Assembly: GCA_020850595.1 (NCBI GenBank)
Contig: JADZEK010000008.1
Location: forward strand, 1 to 64,000
Length of the DNA: 64,000 bases
Direction: 5' to 3'
Origin: Anaerolineales bacterium
Lineage (GTDB): Bacteria > Chloroflexota > Anaerolineae > Anaerolineales > UBA6663
Position 1 is the first letter of the stretch. Each line of letters opens with the position of its first letter. The translations under genes were made by a program, and so were the position numbers. Positions 17,660 through 27,375 of this stretch are shown here, piece by piece. The notes beneath the pieces were generated by a model that worked only from the letters and a program-made list of their open reading frames with translations, searched no databases and had not been told where the DNA came from.

Positions 17660-18730
17660 CTACGGCGCGGCCGGAGTAGCAGTCGTTTGCGTGACCAGCG
17701 GCGGCAGGTTAGTAAAAGCCTCCCACACGGGGCGGCCCGCGACCGCGCCGGGGAAGGTCAGGCCGAGCAGGTAGGCGGCGGTGACGGCCGTGTCGGTCGT
17801 GGTCACCGGGCCGGTCAGCGCATAGTTCTGGCGCACGCCCGGCCCAGCGATGATCCAGGGAATCGTCATGTCGGCGGGGAGGTCGGCGCCGTGGACGAAG
17901 CCGTGCCCGCCGTGGTCGGCGGTGGCGATGACCACCGCCTGGGGCGGCAGCGCGGCCAGCAGGCGGCCGAGCGCGTCGTCGGTGCGCTTGAGCTGGTAGA
18001 GGTAGGTGGCCGACATCCAGCCGTCGAGGTGGCCGAAGTAGTCGGGGTTGGGGAAGTGGACCATCAGCAAGTCGAAGCCGGCCTGCGCCTCGACCACGGC
18101 CTGATCAGCAATGCCCTGGTCGCCGTTGGTCACGAAGGTGTAGCGGTCAATCGTGCCGGGGAGGTTGAAGTGCAGGAACTTCTCTTTGCCGGCGACGAGC
18201 ACCGTGGTCAGGCCGGCCTCATGCGCTACCGAAAAGATGGTGGGCACGCCGATCAGACCGCGCGCGGGGTCAGTGTCGTTCCACAAGAGGCCATGCACCT
18301 CCGGCCCCACTCCGGAGAGCATGGAGGCATGGCTGGGCAGCGTGGCGGGCGGGAAGGTGGTGCGGGCGTGATAGGTATAGGCGCCGCGCGCGGCCAGCGC
18401 GTGTAGGTTGGGCAGGTTGCCGGTCTCGGCCGCGTCGGCGCGCAAGCCATCGAAGGAGAGGATGACGACCGGCGGCGGTGGGCCGGCGGTGGGGCCGGCG
18501 GTGGGGGCAGCCGGGCTGGTGACGCCGATCGGAGGGGAGGGTGAGGCGGCGGGCGTGGGGGGCAGAGCGGTGACCGTCGCAGGCAGTGTGCCCGTGGCGG
18601 CCGCGCTGGGCGTAGCCGCGGGCAGATGCGGTGAGGCGGTAGCCGCGGGTGCAGGCGTGGCAGTCAGACGGCCGCAGGCCAGCAGCCCAAGCGCCAGGAG
18701 CGCCGCCGGCAGCCAGCGCGTTGGCCGCAT
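17660..18730 (-). CDS. Lipoprotein of the type I phosphodiesterase/nucleotide pyrophosphatase family
   Basis: 356 residues. A lipobox (GLLAC, C19) is followed by a Pro/Thr/Ala-rich linker (20-86) that places the enzyme outside the membrane. The alkaline-phosphatase-like core has the metal ligands and nucleophile in order: D94 (SFDGLRAD), T130 (FPPATLPSH), D230 and H234 (PNPDYFGH), and D272 and H273 (ATADHGGHG). It probably hydrolyses phosphodiesters or pyrophosphate-linked nucleotides. The ATG lies 3 nt after the LysR stop, so it is likely co-transcribed with that regulator. No clear Shine-Dalgarno. Confidence 0.85.
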   Translation of the reverse strand: MRPTRWLPAALLALGLLACGRLTATPAPAATASPHLPAATPSAAATGTLPATVTALPPTPAASPSPPIGVTSPAAPTAGPTAGPPPPVVILSFDGLRADAAETGNLPNLHALAARGAYTYHARTTFPPATLPSHASMLSGVGPEVHGLLWNDTDPARGLIGVPTIFSVAHEAGLTTVLVAGKEKFLHFNLPGTIDRYTFVTNGDQGIADQAVVEAQAGFDLLMVHFPNPDYFGHLDGWMSATYLYQLKRTDDALGRLLAALPPQAVVIATADHGGHGFVHGADLPADMTIPWIIAGPGVRQNYALTGPVTTTDTAVTAAYLLGLTFPGAVAGRPVWEAFTNLPPLVTQTTATPAAP

Positions 18731-18733
18731 GGG

Positions 18734-19633
18734 TCAGGGCTGGTGGCCGTCGGCGGCGGGCGGCGGCTGGGGGAGCAGGAAGTCGCGCAGGGCGCGCGCA
18801 GCCGGGCTGAGGTAGTGCGCCTTGCGCCACACCACGCTCAGGCGGCGGTGTAGGCGCTGGTCTTCGATGACCACGCGGCGGATGTTGGGCGCGTTGGTCA
18901 GGGCCAACTCGGGCACCAGGGCCACGCCCAACCCGGCCGCCACGAACTCCAGCGCGCTCTGCATCGCGCCGCCGTCGAGCGCCACCTTAGGCTCAAAGCC
19001 GGCGCGGCGGCAGGCGGTCAACGTGACCTCGCGCAGCCGGTAGCCCACCGGGAACAGGATGAACGGCTCAGCGGCCAGATCGGCCAGGCGCGCGCCGCGC
19101 TGGCGGCTGAGGGGGTGCAGCACGCTCACGGCCAGCACGTAATCCTCTTCCAGGAACGGCGCAGCCTCCACTACCGGCGGCAGGCCGTCGCTGGCGACGA
19201 TGGCCAGATCGAGCTGGCCGTCGGCCACCGCCGCCAGCAAGCTCTCGGTGCCGGCCTCGCGCAGGCTCACCTCCAGGCCAGGATAGAGGCTGTGGAACTG
19301 CATCAGGCGGTTGGGCAGCATGTGCGACGACACGGTAGGCGGCGCGCCCAGGCTGGCGCTGCCGCGCGTGAGCTGGCCCAACTCGCGCACTTCGTTGGCG
19401 GCCAGCTCCACCGCCGCCAGAATCTGGTAGGCGTGCGGCAGCAGCACCTCACCGGCGCGGGTCAGGGAGATGCGCTTGCCCAGGCGGTCGAACAGCCGCA
19501 CGCCCAGTTGGGTTTCCAGCGCCTTGATTTGCTGGCTAATGGCGGGCTGGGCCACGTGCAGCGCCTCAGCTGCCCGCGAGAAGTTTAGCTTCTGCGCCAC
19601 GGCAATGAAATAGGTCAGATGACGGAGCTCCAT
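18734..19633 (-). CDS. LysR-family transcriptional regulator
   Basis: 299 residues. The N-terminal winged helix (LTYFIAVAQKLNFSRAAEAL, then VAQPAISQQIKALE) is canonical, and the linker helix and type 2 periplasmic-binding effector domain (90-290) follow. The protein ends in a Pro-rich tail. It is closest in style to CynR/CysB-like regulators, with effector unknown. Upstream lies an AT-rich region with the palindrome TATAA-N7-TTATA (19676-19692), a plausible LysR box for autoregulation. The only obvious co-transcribed partner is the phosphodiesterase lipoprotein, which may be part of the same response. Confidence 0.92.
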   Translation of the reverse strand: MELRHLTYFIAVAQKLNFSRAAEALHVAQPAISQQIKALETQLGVRLFDRLGKRISLTRAGEVLLPHAYQILAAVELAANEVRELGQLTRGSASLGAPPTVSSHMLPNRLMQFHSLYPGLEVSLREAGTESLLAAVADGQLDLAIVASDGLPPVVEAAPFLEEDYVLAVSVLHPLSRQRGARLADLAAEPFILFPVGYRLREVTLTACRRAGFEPKVALDGGAMQSALEFVAAGLGVALVPELALTNAPNIRRVVIEDQRLHRRLSVVWRKAHYLSPAARALRDFLLPQPPPAADGHQP

Positions 19634-19675
19634 GGTGCCTGCCTGTTCGAGATAGCCCGAGAAACCTTAGAATGA

Positions 19676-19692
19676 TATAAGCGCATGTTATA
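19676..19692. promoter_or_regulatory. Candidate LysR-type operator
   Basis: TATAAGCGCATGTTATA, dyad arms TATAA/TTATA around seven bases with a T-N11-A core, 43 nt upstream of the LysR start. It also lies just upstream of a plus-strand promoter. Confidence 0.45.
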
Positions 19693-19713
19693 CATCAGAA
19701 ATATACCAATTCC

Positions 19714-19742
19714 TTGACTTCTCAGGCAATGATCCTTAAACT
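19714..19742 (+). promoter_or_regulatory. Sigma-70-type promoter facing the sigma factor gene
   Basis: TTGACT, 17-nt spacer, TAAACT. The next gene on this strand starts at 19971, so the leader would be about 220 nt. The 337-nt gap 19634-19970 otherwise contains only the LysR palindrome and the GGGAGGTG ribosome binding site of the downstream gene. I see no small gene in it. Confidence 0.5.
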
Positions 19743-19970
19743 ATAGTCAGCAATTAATGTAAATCGGGCTACATTGTCGCAATCATGTCAGCCGCCCGGT
19801 CATCTCCGCCACCTCCACAGCGCGCACAGCCGGGCAGCGGCTGAAAAAAAGTTCCACCAAGGCGCGGCCGGCCGGGGCGAAAGCCACCCAGTACAGTCAG
19901 AGAACCAGCGTCCGCCCCCGCCGCCTAACGCGCGTATCGGGTCGGTTTTATTTGGCAGGGAGGTGTTGTG

Positions 19971-20882
19971 ATGATGACGAGCAGCAATCCACTACGGAAC
20001 ATCCTGGGCGAGCGGCCTCTCCCGTCCCGGCTGACGCACGCCGAAGAGATTGCCCTGGCGAACCGCGTGGCAGCCGGGCAGGTCGCCGAGCGCCGCAGCC
20101 ACCGCCGGGCGCTCACGCCGCGCCGCCGGCGGGCCTTGCGGGCCGCCATGGCCGACGCCCAGATGGCCCGCGAGGCGCTGGTGCTGCACAACCTGCCGCT
20201 GGTGCTGAGCATTGCCGGGCGCTTTCGCCACGCTGAGTTGAGCTACGACGACCTGATCCAGGAAGGCATTTTGGGCCTGCTAAAGGCCGCTGACCGCTAC
20301 AACCCGGAGCGCGGCACGCGCTTTGGCACGCTGGCGGTGTGGTGGATCAGGCAGGCCATCGGTCGGGCCATCGCTAACACCGGGCGCACGATCCGGCTGC
20401 CCGTGAACCGGGCCTGGAAGCTGAGCCAGCTCCGACGGATTACGGCGCAACTGGCGCAGCAGTCGGGCGACGAGCCTGCGGTGGAAACTGTGGCCGAGCG
20501 CGCGGGCGTGACGGCCGAGGCGGCGATCGGGCTGCTGCGCGACGGGCAGAGCGTGGTGTCGCTGGATGCGCCGGTAGACCCGGACGACCGGGCGGCGCTG
20601 GAGCGCATTGCCGATAACACCGTGGCCGACCCCGAGGGCGCAGTAGTCACGGGCAGCCTGCACGCGGTGCTGGAGGAGTCGCTGGCGCGGCTGGACGAAC
20701 GCGAGGCGCAGATCCTCAAGCTGCGTTTTGGGCTGGGCGGCGGCGAGGCGCGGCCACTGCGGGCCATTGCGGCCGAGTGGCGCATGAGCCCGGAGGGCGT
20801 GCGCCAGATCAGTGAGCGCGCCATGACGCACCTGCGCGCCATGACGCGCGTGCGCGACTTGAGTGTGTACCTGACCGAGTGA
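19971..20882 (+). CDS. Sigma-70 family RNA polymerase sigma factor (group 2/3, RpoD-like)
   Basis: 303 residues. Region 1.2 (NPLRNILGERPLPSRLTHAEEIALANRV) is followed by region 2 (LSYDDLIQEGILGLLKAADR, and FGTLAVWWIRQAI for -10 recognition). Region 3 is RLPVNRAWKLSQLR, and region 4 (ARLDEREAQILKLRFGL, then RMSPEGVRQISERAMTHLR) has a helix-turn-helix for the -35. About 20 basic residues (RRSHRRALTPRRRRALRAAM) are inserted between 1.2 and 2. Without the acidic region 1.1 it is an alternative primary-like factor, as are common in Chloroflexota and cyanobacteria. Three in-frame starts occur; I chose the ATG at 19971 from its GGAGG spacing. Confidence 0.92.
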   Translation: MMTSSNPLRNILGERPLPSRLTHAEEIALANRVAAGQVAERRSHRRALTPRRRRALRAAMADAQMAREALVLHNLPLVLSIAGRFRHAELSYDDLIQEGILGLLKAADRYNPERGTRFGTLAVWWIRQAIGRAIANTGRTIRLPVNRAWKLSQLRRITAQLAQQSGDEPAVETVAERAGVTAEAAIGLLRDGQSVVSLDAPVDPDDRAALERIADNTVADPEGAVVTGSLHAVLEESLARLDEREAQILKLRFGLGGGEARPLRAIAAEWRMSPEGVRQISERAMTHLRAMTRVRDLSVYLTE

Positions 20883-20911
20883 GCGGCGCCAGCGAAGTGG
20901 AACGACAGCCG

Positions 20912-20941
20912 GGCGGGTCTACCCAACAGGCATGACCCGCC
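20912..20941. terminator. Hairpin between convergent sigma factor and HAD genes
   Basis: GGCGGGTC (20912-20919) pairs with 20934-20941 across a 14-nt loop. There is no strong T-tract, so termination strength is uncertain. Confidence 0.45.
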
Positions 20942-20951
20942 TGGTCACTGT

Positions 20952-21647
20952 TTAAGTGGGCGGCGTTTGACCCAGCGCGCCGGCCAGCTCGGCGGTGGTG
21001 TCGAGGATCAGGTTGGCCCCGGCGCGCTCCAGCTCGGCGCGCGCGCCGAAGCCGCACAGCACACCGATGGTCTGCGCGCCCGCGCGCTTGCCGGCCAGGA
21101 TATCCACCGTGGTGTCGCCGATCATTAGGCAGGCTTCTACCGGCACGCCCAGGCGCCTGGCCGCCCACAGCACCGGGTCGGGGTAGGGCTTGGTGTGCGG
21201 CGCGGTCTGCGCCGAGGCCACGGCCGCAAAGCGCTCGGCCAACCCGAACTGCGTCAGGAAACCTTGCGCCGCCCGCGCCCCGCGAGCGGTGACCACCGCC
21301 AGGGGGTAGCGCTCGCCCAGGCGGGGCAGCATCTCCGCCACGCCCGCCATAAGCACAAAGTGCGCCGCGGCCGTGCTCGCCCCGCGCCGGTTGGCCAGCC
21401 AGTCGGCCACGCGGGCCAGCGGGCCGTCCACGCCCAACCAGTCGGGCAGGCCCATCAGCGCGTTCAGCGGAGTCTCGGCTGCCAGCAGGCCCCAGCGTAG
21501 GAAAGGCGCCGGATCGCGCCGGGGGAAGAGGAAGCTTAGCGCGCGCAGACGGCGGCCCACGCGGCGAATGTACTCGTCGTCGGTGTCGGCCAGTGTGCCG
21601 TCCAGATCGAACAGCAGCGCCTGGACGCGCGTTGGGTCGAGGCTCAT
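20952..21647 (-). CDS. HAD-superfamily phosphatase (Gph/PGP-like)
   Basis: 231 residues. Motif I is LFDLDGTL with nucleophile D14 and D16. Motif II is the Thr of VVTARG, and motif III/IV are the Lys of HTKPYPDP and MIGDTTVDI. The helical cap between motifs I and II fits the phosphoglycolate phosphatase/beta-phosphoglucomutase group. The start overlaps the stop of the upstream metalloprotease gene by 4 nt (ATGA). Substrate not inferable; phosphoglycolate or a pyrophosphate ester are usual. Confidence 0.9.
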   Translation of the reverse strand: MSLDPTRVQALLFDLDGTLADTDDEYIRRVGRRLRALSFLFPRRDPAPFLRWGLLAAETPLNALMGLPDWLGVDGPLARVADWLANRRGASTAAAHFVLMAGVAEMLPRLGERYPLAVVTARGARAAQGFLTQFGLAERFAAVASAQTAPHTKPYPDPVLWAARRLGVPVEACLMIGDTTVDILAGKRAGAQTIGVLCGFGARAELERAGANLILDTTAELAGALGQTPPT

Positions 21648-22993
21648 GGCGGGCCGTAGGCAGGGAAGAGCGCCAGCAAGGCATCGAGCGTGGCCTGCTG
21701 CTCCGCCGCCAGCCAGAGCGTGCCGGTAGCGGTGGTGTACAGGCAGTTACTGGTCGTGGTGAGCCAACAGCTGCCGCCGCCGGCCGCGCGCCCCACGACG
21801 CCAAAACGCTTGTCCCCATACTCCCGGAAGGCCGCGGCGAACTCGGCGGCGTCCGCGGGCGTGTCCCATTGCCACTCGGCCGCCAGCACGGTCTCATCGC
21901 CGGCGGCGTTGTAGAACACGCTGTAGCCGTCACCCCCCCACCCCTCGGCGGCGGCGCGGGCGACGTCTTCTTCTAAGTGATAGTCGGAATACTCGCCGTA
22001 GGCCAGGATGAGATAGGTGAACCACTCGCCGTTCACGCCGGTGTCAATCTGCCGCCAGCCGCTGCCGAGCGTGTCGGTCAGCGGTGGGCGCGCCACGAGC
22101 AGAGGGTCATCGCCGGCCTCAAAGCGCTCCAGGTGCATGATCTGTTCGGAGGAGACGGGCGGGTCGTTCCAGAGCTGATCTACCCGCGCCCAGCCGCCCT
22201 GGTCGTAGTAGTGCTGCACAAAGGCCTTGCCCTCACGGTAGGGGAACACGAAGTCTTGCAGCAGGAACCGCGGCAGTTGGTAGTAGACGGCGGGAATGCT
22301 GCTGACGTCGTTGACGATCTTATTGTAGTAGCCGCGCTCCAGCGGGCCATAGGTGTTCAGGTACTGGCCTTCGAGCACGCTGGCGTCGCCCTCCAGCAGC
22401 GCCTGCACCGCGTTGAAGCGCTCTGGGTCGGCCAGGTACATCTCGTCGCTGAAGCCGGAGGCGCGGATGCCGAAGGTTTGGTCTTGCAGGGCGTGGGTGT
22501 ACTCGTGGGCGTAGACCGTGCGCTCGTAGGCGTTGAAGCTGCCGCCGGAGACCACCACCATTTGCTGCGAGTCGGGGTCGTAGAACCCGGCAATGCCGTC
22601 GGAGTACAGGTCCACCAGCAGGCTGTACAAGTCTACGTCGGCATCCATCAGGCCGAAGGCGGCCAGCGACAAGGCGCCGTCGGCCATTTCTTGCGGGGTG
22701 GTGTCTTCCTCAAAGTCGGCGATGGTCTTCTGCCGCACTTCGTCCGGGGTGAGAAACTCCAGCGCCACCGGCGTGGTGGGGGTCAGGCCGCGCGTGGCCT
22801 GCACAAACGCCTCAATCTCGGCCATCTTGGCGGTGGTCTGCTCCGGGCTGAGGGTAGGCTCGGCCGGCACCAGAAAACCCAACTGATAGCCCGCGACGCC
22901 GCCGGCCGCCAGTACGACCAGCAGGCCGCAGCAGCAAGCCGCGCCGAACCCAGCCAGGGCGAGCAGGAGGATTTTGCGCAGCGTGGGTGACAT
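21644..22993 (-). CDS. Membrane-anchored zincin metalloprotease-like protein
   Basis: 449 residues. One transmembrane helix (about 8-38, including CCC) anchors an outward-facing domain. HEYTH (163-167) is a zinc HExxH motif in the setting YERTVYAHEYTHALQDQ, and a glutamate in ALLEGDASVLEG about 30 residues on is a likely third ligand. The remainder (about 200-449) is soluble with no recognised family. The ATG at 22993 is chosen over 23002 because a TACAAT box ends 7 nt upstream. Forms an overlapping pair with the HAD gene. Confidence 0.78.
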   Translation of the reverse strand: MSPTLRKILLLALAGFGAACCCGLLVVLAAGGVAGYQLGFLVPAEPTLSPEQTTAKMAEIEAFVQATRGLTPTTPVALEFLTPDEVRQKTIADFEEDTTPQEMADGALSLAAFGLMDADVDLYSLLVDLYSDGIAGFYDPDSQQMVVVSGGSFNAYERTVYAHEYTHALQDQTFGIRASGFSDEMYLADPERFNAVQALLEGDASVLEGQYLNTYGPLERGYYNKIVNDVSSIPAVYYQLPRFLLQDFVFPYREGKAFVQHYYDQGGWARVDQLWNDPPVSSEQIMHLERFEAGDDPLLVARPPLTDTLGSGWRQIDTGVNGEWFTYLILAYGEYSDYHLEEDVARAAAEGWGGDGYSVFYNAAGDETVLAAEWQWDTPADAAEFAAAFREYGDKRFGVVGRAAGGGSCWLTTTSNCLYTTATGTLWLAAEQQATLDALLALFPAYGPP

Positions 22994-23000
22994 GGGGCGC

Positions 23001-23006
23001 ATTGTA
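23001..23006 (-). promoter_or_regulatory. -10 box of leaderless metalloprotease transcript
   Basis: TACAAT on the minus strand, 7 nt before the ATG at 22993, with no ribosome binding site. Confidence 0.5.
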
Positions 23007-23064
23007 CCAACGGAAAGAGAAAGGCGGAGAGAGCCAGGAGGGAGGCCGAGCGCTTAAACACGAC

Positions 23065-23103
23065 CCGGCGAGCCGGGCGTCAGTTTGACGCCCGGCTCGC
23101 CGG
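23065..23103. terminator. Terminator downstream of dnaK
   Basis: A perfect 18-bp stem (CCGGCGAGCCGGGCGTCA and its complement) with a GTT loop, 30 nt past the dnaK stop on the minus strand, followed by GTCGTGTTTAAG. Confidence 0.8.
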
Positions 23104-23132
23104 ATTGATAATCGGGGGGGTTCGCGCGCCGC

Positions 23133-25043
<1,911 letters not shown>

Positions 25044-25085
25044 TTGAATGCCTCCCAAGTGCTACCAATCTCTCAATCTGGCTCG

Positions 25086-25091
25086 ATTCTA
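25086..25091 (-). promoter_or_regulatory. -10 box upstream of dnaK
   Basis: TAGAAT on the minus strand, 42 nt from the dnaK ATG. A TTAACA hexamer stands 20 nt further upstream, wider than the usual spacing. Confidence 0.4.
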
Positions 25092-25141
25092 GGGAGGCCG
25101 CGTCAGAAGCGTGTTAACGCCTGATCAGAATAAAGTAGGCA

Positions 25142-25172
25142 GCGGGCCGCGGCCCAAAACGGCCCGGCCCGC
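25142..25172 (-). terminator. Terminator of the LVIVD propeller gene
   Basis: GCGGGCC pairs with GGCCCGC across an inner GGCC/GGCC extension and a GTTTTG loop. On the minus strand a TGCCTACTTTATT tail follows. It begins 15 nt past the gene's stop. Confidence 0.6.
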
Positions 25173-25186
25173 CGCCCCAAGCGCGC

Positions 25187-27109
25187 CTAGCGCAGCACCT
25201 GTGGCAGATAGGTCTTGACCGTCAACTCCTCAAAAACGTACAGCCCGCCCCAGCCGTCGGCCACGTAGACGTACGGCCAGTTCACGGCCACCGCGTTGGC
25301 CTCGCTGGCGGTCGGATAGTGGCCCACCAGCACCGGCTGCGCCAGGTTGCTGATGTCGAGCACTACCAGGCCGTTATAGCCGTCGGCCAGGAAGGCATAG
25401 TCATCGTAGAAGGCCACATCGAGCGTCTCGCCGGGGGTGTTGTACTGGCCCGTCTGCGTCGGCGAGATGGGGTTTGAGACGTGAATGATCTTCAGACCCG
25501 ACAGCCCGGCCGAGACAAACGCATAGTAGTCGCGCAGCGCCACGTTGTAGGCGGCGTTGATCGGGAAGCTCCCTACCAGCACGGGGTGGTCAGGCTCGCT
25601 GACGTCGGTGATCTGCAAGCCGCTGTATTCATCCGCGACGTAGGCGTAGTAGTTGGACACCGCCACGCCGCGCGGGTAGTTGGGCAGCGTCACCGTGCCC
25701 GTGGTCACCGGCGTCACCGGGTTGGCCAGGCTGTCCACCCGTAGCCGCTTCTGGCTGTAGTCGGTCACAAAGGCGAATGGGCCGTCGAGCGTCACCCCGA
25801 ACAGGTTGGCTCCGGCCAGATCGTTGGTGCCCGCCACGGTCGGGTTTAGTGGGTTGCTAATGTTGACCACGCGCAGCCCGCTCGACCAGTTGGCCACGTA
25901 GGCCCGGGTTTGCGACACGACCACGCCATAAGCGGCGCTCGATAGGTCCAGTGCCCCCAACAAGATCGGCGCGTGTGGGTTGGTCACGCCGATCAAGTTC
26001 ACCCCGGCGGAAGTGTTCGCCAGCACGGCCGCCGGTCCAGAGAGGGTGTTGGCCAGCGCCAGGTCCGCGGCTGCTTCGGCCAACGCTGTCTGCCCCAGCA
26101 GGCTGGGCGTTGCGGGCGTGGTTACGTCATAAATGGTCAGCCCGCCTTCCGCATTCGCCAGGTACAGCCGCGAACCGCTCAGCGTGACGGCGCGCGTTTG
26201 GCCTTGTGTGTCGAGCGCCGTCCCCACCGTGGGCGACACCGGGCTGCTCACATTCACAGTCAGCAGTCCGCCGTCGTTGAGGCCTACATAGGCAGAGCTG
26301 CCTTGCACCGCCACGGCCAGCGCGTCGCCAGTCGCCGCGCTGCCGGCCTCGGCCGGCGCGTCTGGGTTGCTGACGCTAATCACGCGCAGCCCGCCGAAGT
26401 AGTCGGCCACGTAGGCATAGCTGCCCAGCACCGTCACGCGGAAGGCAATGCCCGGCGTGTTGACCGACCCGCGTGGGCTAGGCGCGGCCGGGTTGGTGGC
26501 GTCATAGATGTACAGCCCGCCGGTGCCCGCGGCGACATACACCAGGCTGCCGACCACCGTCAGCCCATAGGCCCCACTGATGTTGGTGTGGCTCAGCAAC
26601 TGCGGCACGGCCGGGTTGTCGAGCGCGTAGATGTCCAGCGTGCCATAGGTGTAGCCGGTGACCACATACAGCCGCCCGCCGGCCACCGCCACGCCCGCGG
26701 CGTTGTCGTCAGCGCTGAGCGCGCCCACCACCACCGGCGCGGCCGGGCTGCTCACATCGAGCACGCGCACGCCGTTGTCGCCGACGGTGATATAGGCGTA
26801 ATTGCCGCTCAGCGCGATCGACTCAACGACCCGCGGCAGCACGGCCGAGACCCCCACCCGCGTGGGGTTGGCCGGGTTGCTGACGTTGTACACCTCCAGG
26901 CGCGGCCCGCGCCCCACGTAGGCATAACTGCCCTGCACCGCCACCGCGAGCATGCCGCCGCCGTATTGGCCCGCCAAGCCCAGCACAGGCGGGCCGCCGC
27001 CCGCGGCTTCCGATTTCAGCGCCGGGCCGGCCCCGGCCAGCACCCAGCCGCACACCACCAGCGCAACCAGCGCTCGGCGCGCCCAAATAGCCAACCCCGA
27101 TAACGTCAT
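25187..27109 (-). CDS. Secreted LVIVD-repeat beta-propeller protein
   Basis: 640 residues with a signal peptide (hydrophobic 12-30, ending near SEAAGG). About 13 repeats of roughly 42 residues follow, each with the pattern YAYV...GLRV-[VI]-[DN]-[VI]-S-[NS]-P..P...G, the LVIVD motif of secreted propellers. The chain ends VKTYLPQVLR, matching the YLPLVV motif of the Calx-beta protein at 7009; this looks like a shared C-terminal surface signal. The start overlaps the stop of a small upstream ORF by 4 nt (ATGA), so expression is coupled. Ligand unknown. It is probably a surface scaffold or adhesion protein. Confidence 0.88.
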   Translation of the reverse strand: MTLSGLAIWARRALVALVVCGWVLAGAGPALKSEAAGGGPPVLGLAGQYGGGMLAVAVQGSYAYVGRGPRLEVYNVSNPANPTRVGVSAVLPRVVESIALSGNYAYITVGDNGVRVLDVSSPAAPVVVGALSADDNAAGVAVAGGRLYVVTGYTYGTLDIYALDNPAVPQLLSHTNISGAYGLTVVGSLVYVAAGTGGLYIYDATNPAAPSPRGSVNTPGIAFRVTVLGSYAYVADYFGGLRVISVSNPDAPAEAGSAATGDALAVAVQGSSAYVGLNDGGLLTVNVSSPVSPTVGTALDTQGQTRAVTLSGSRLYLANAEGGLTIYDVTTPATPSLLGQTALAEAAADLALANTLSGPAAVLANTSAGVNLIGVTNPHAPILLGALDLSSAAYGVVVSQTRAYVANWSSGLRVVNISNPLNPTVAGTNDLAGANLFGVTLDGPFAFVTDYSQKRLRVDSLANPVTPVTTGTVTLPNYPRGVAVSNYYAYVADEYSGLQITDVSEPDHPVLVGSFPINAAYNVALRDYYAFVSAGLSGLKIIHVSNPISPTQTGQYNTPGETLDVAFYDDYAFLADGYNGLVVLDISNLAQPVLVGHYPTASEANAVAVNWPYVYVADGWGGLYVFEELTVKTYLPQVLR

Positions 27110-27297
27110 GGCGACTTGTCTCCTTCCGGCGACTCCGTGGGGGGTGTGGTGGGGGGTTGCGCGCCCGGCTCCAGCGGCGGGGCGGCGCCTTCCGGCTCGC
27201 CCGCCGTGCCCGGCGTGTTAGCCTCTTCCCAAACCACCTCCCACGCGACAACGGTGTACATGGTAACAGTGCGTTTCAAACGCGGACGTTTGGTCAC
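27106..27297 (-). CDS. Small protein coupled to the propeller gene
   Basis: A 63-residue ORF (GTG at 27297) reading TKRPRLKRTVTMYTVVAWEVVWEEAN and then a Pro/Glu-rich tail ending ESPEGDKSP. Its TGA overlaps the propeller ATG by 4 nt, and a TATTGT hexamer lies 6 nt before the GTG, the leaderless arrangement seen elsewhere here. A longer version from GTG 27315 is possible. The basic N-half and acidic, Pro-rich C-half are not random-looking, but I know no family. It could be only a leader peptide for translational coupling. Confidence 0.5.
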   Translation of the reverse strand: MTKRPRLKRTVTMYTVVAWEVVWEEANTPGTAGEPEGAAPPLEPGAQPPTTPPTESPEGDKSP

Positions 27298-27340
27298 GCT
27301 CTGACAATACGCCACGGCCGCCGCCGGATGTTGCCTTTTG

Positions 27341-27368
27341 TTGTCAAATCGCCGGGCTGCTCTAGAAT
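27341..27368 (+). promoter_or_regulatory. Promoter of leaderless HTH-ATPase regulator gene
   Basis: TTGTCA, 16-nt spacer, TAGAAT, then 7 nt to the GTG start at 27376, with no ribosome binding site. Confidence 0.6.
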
Positions 27369-27375
27369 CCAGCGC

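Noticed and set aside
19774..19971. 65-residue ORF before the sigma factor
   Set aside because: No ribosome binding site, runs into the next gene's binding site, composition like neighbouring shadows.
25044..25140. CIRCE or HAIR heat-shock operator upstream of dnaK
   Set aside because: Only fragments such as TAGCACTT occur; no complementary half-site at the right spacing.
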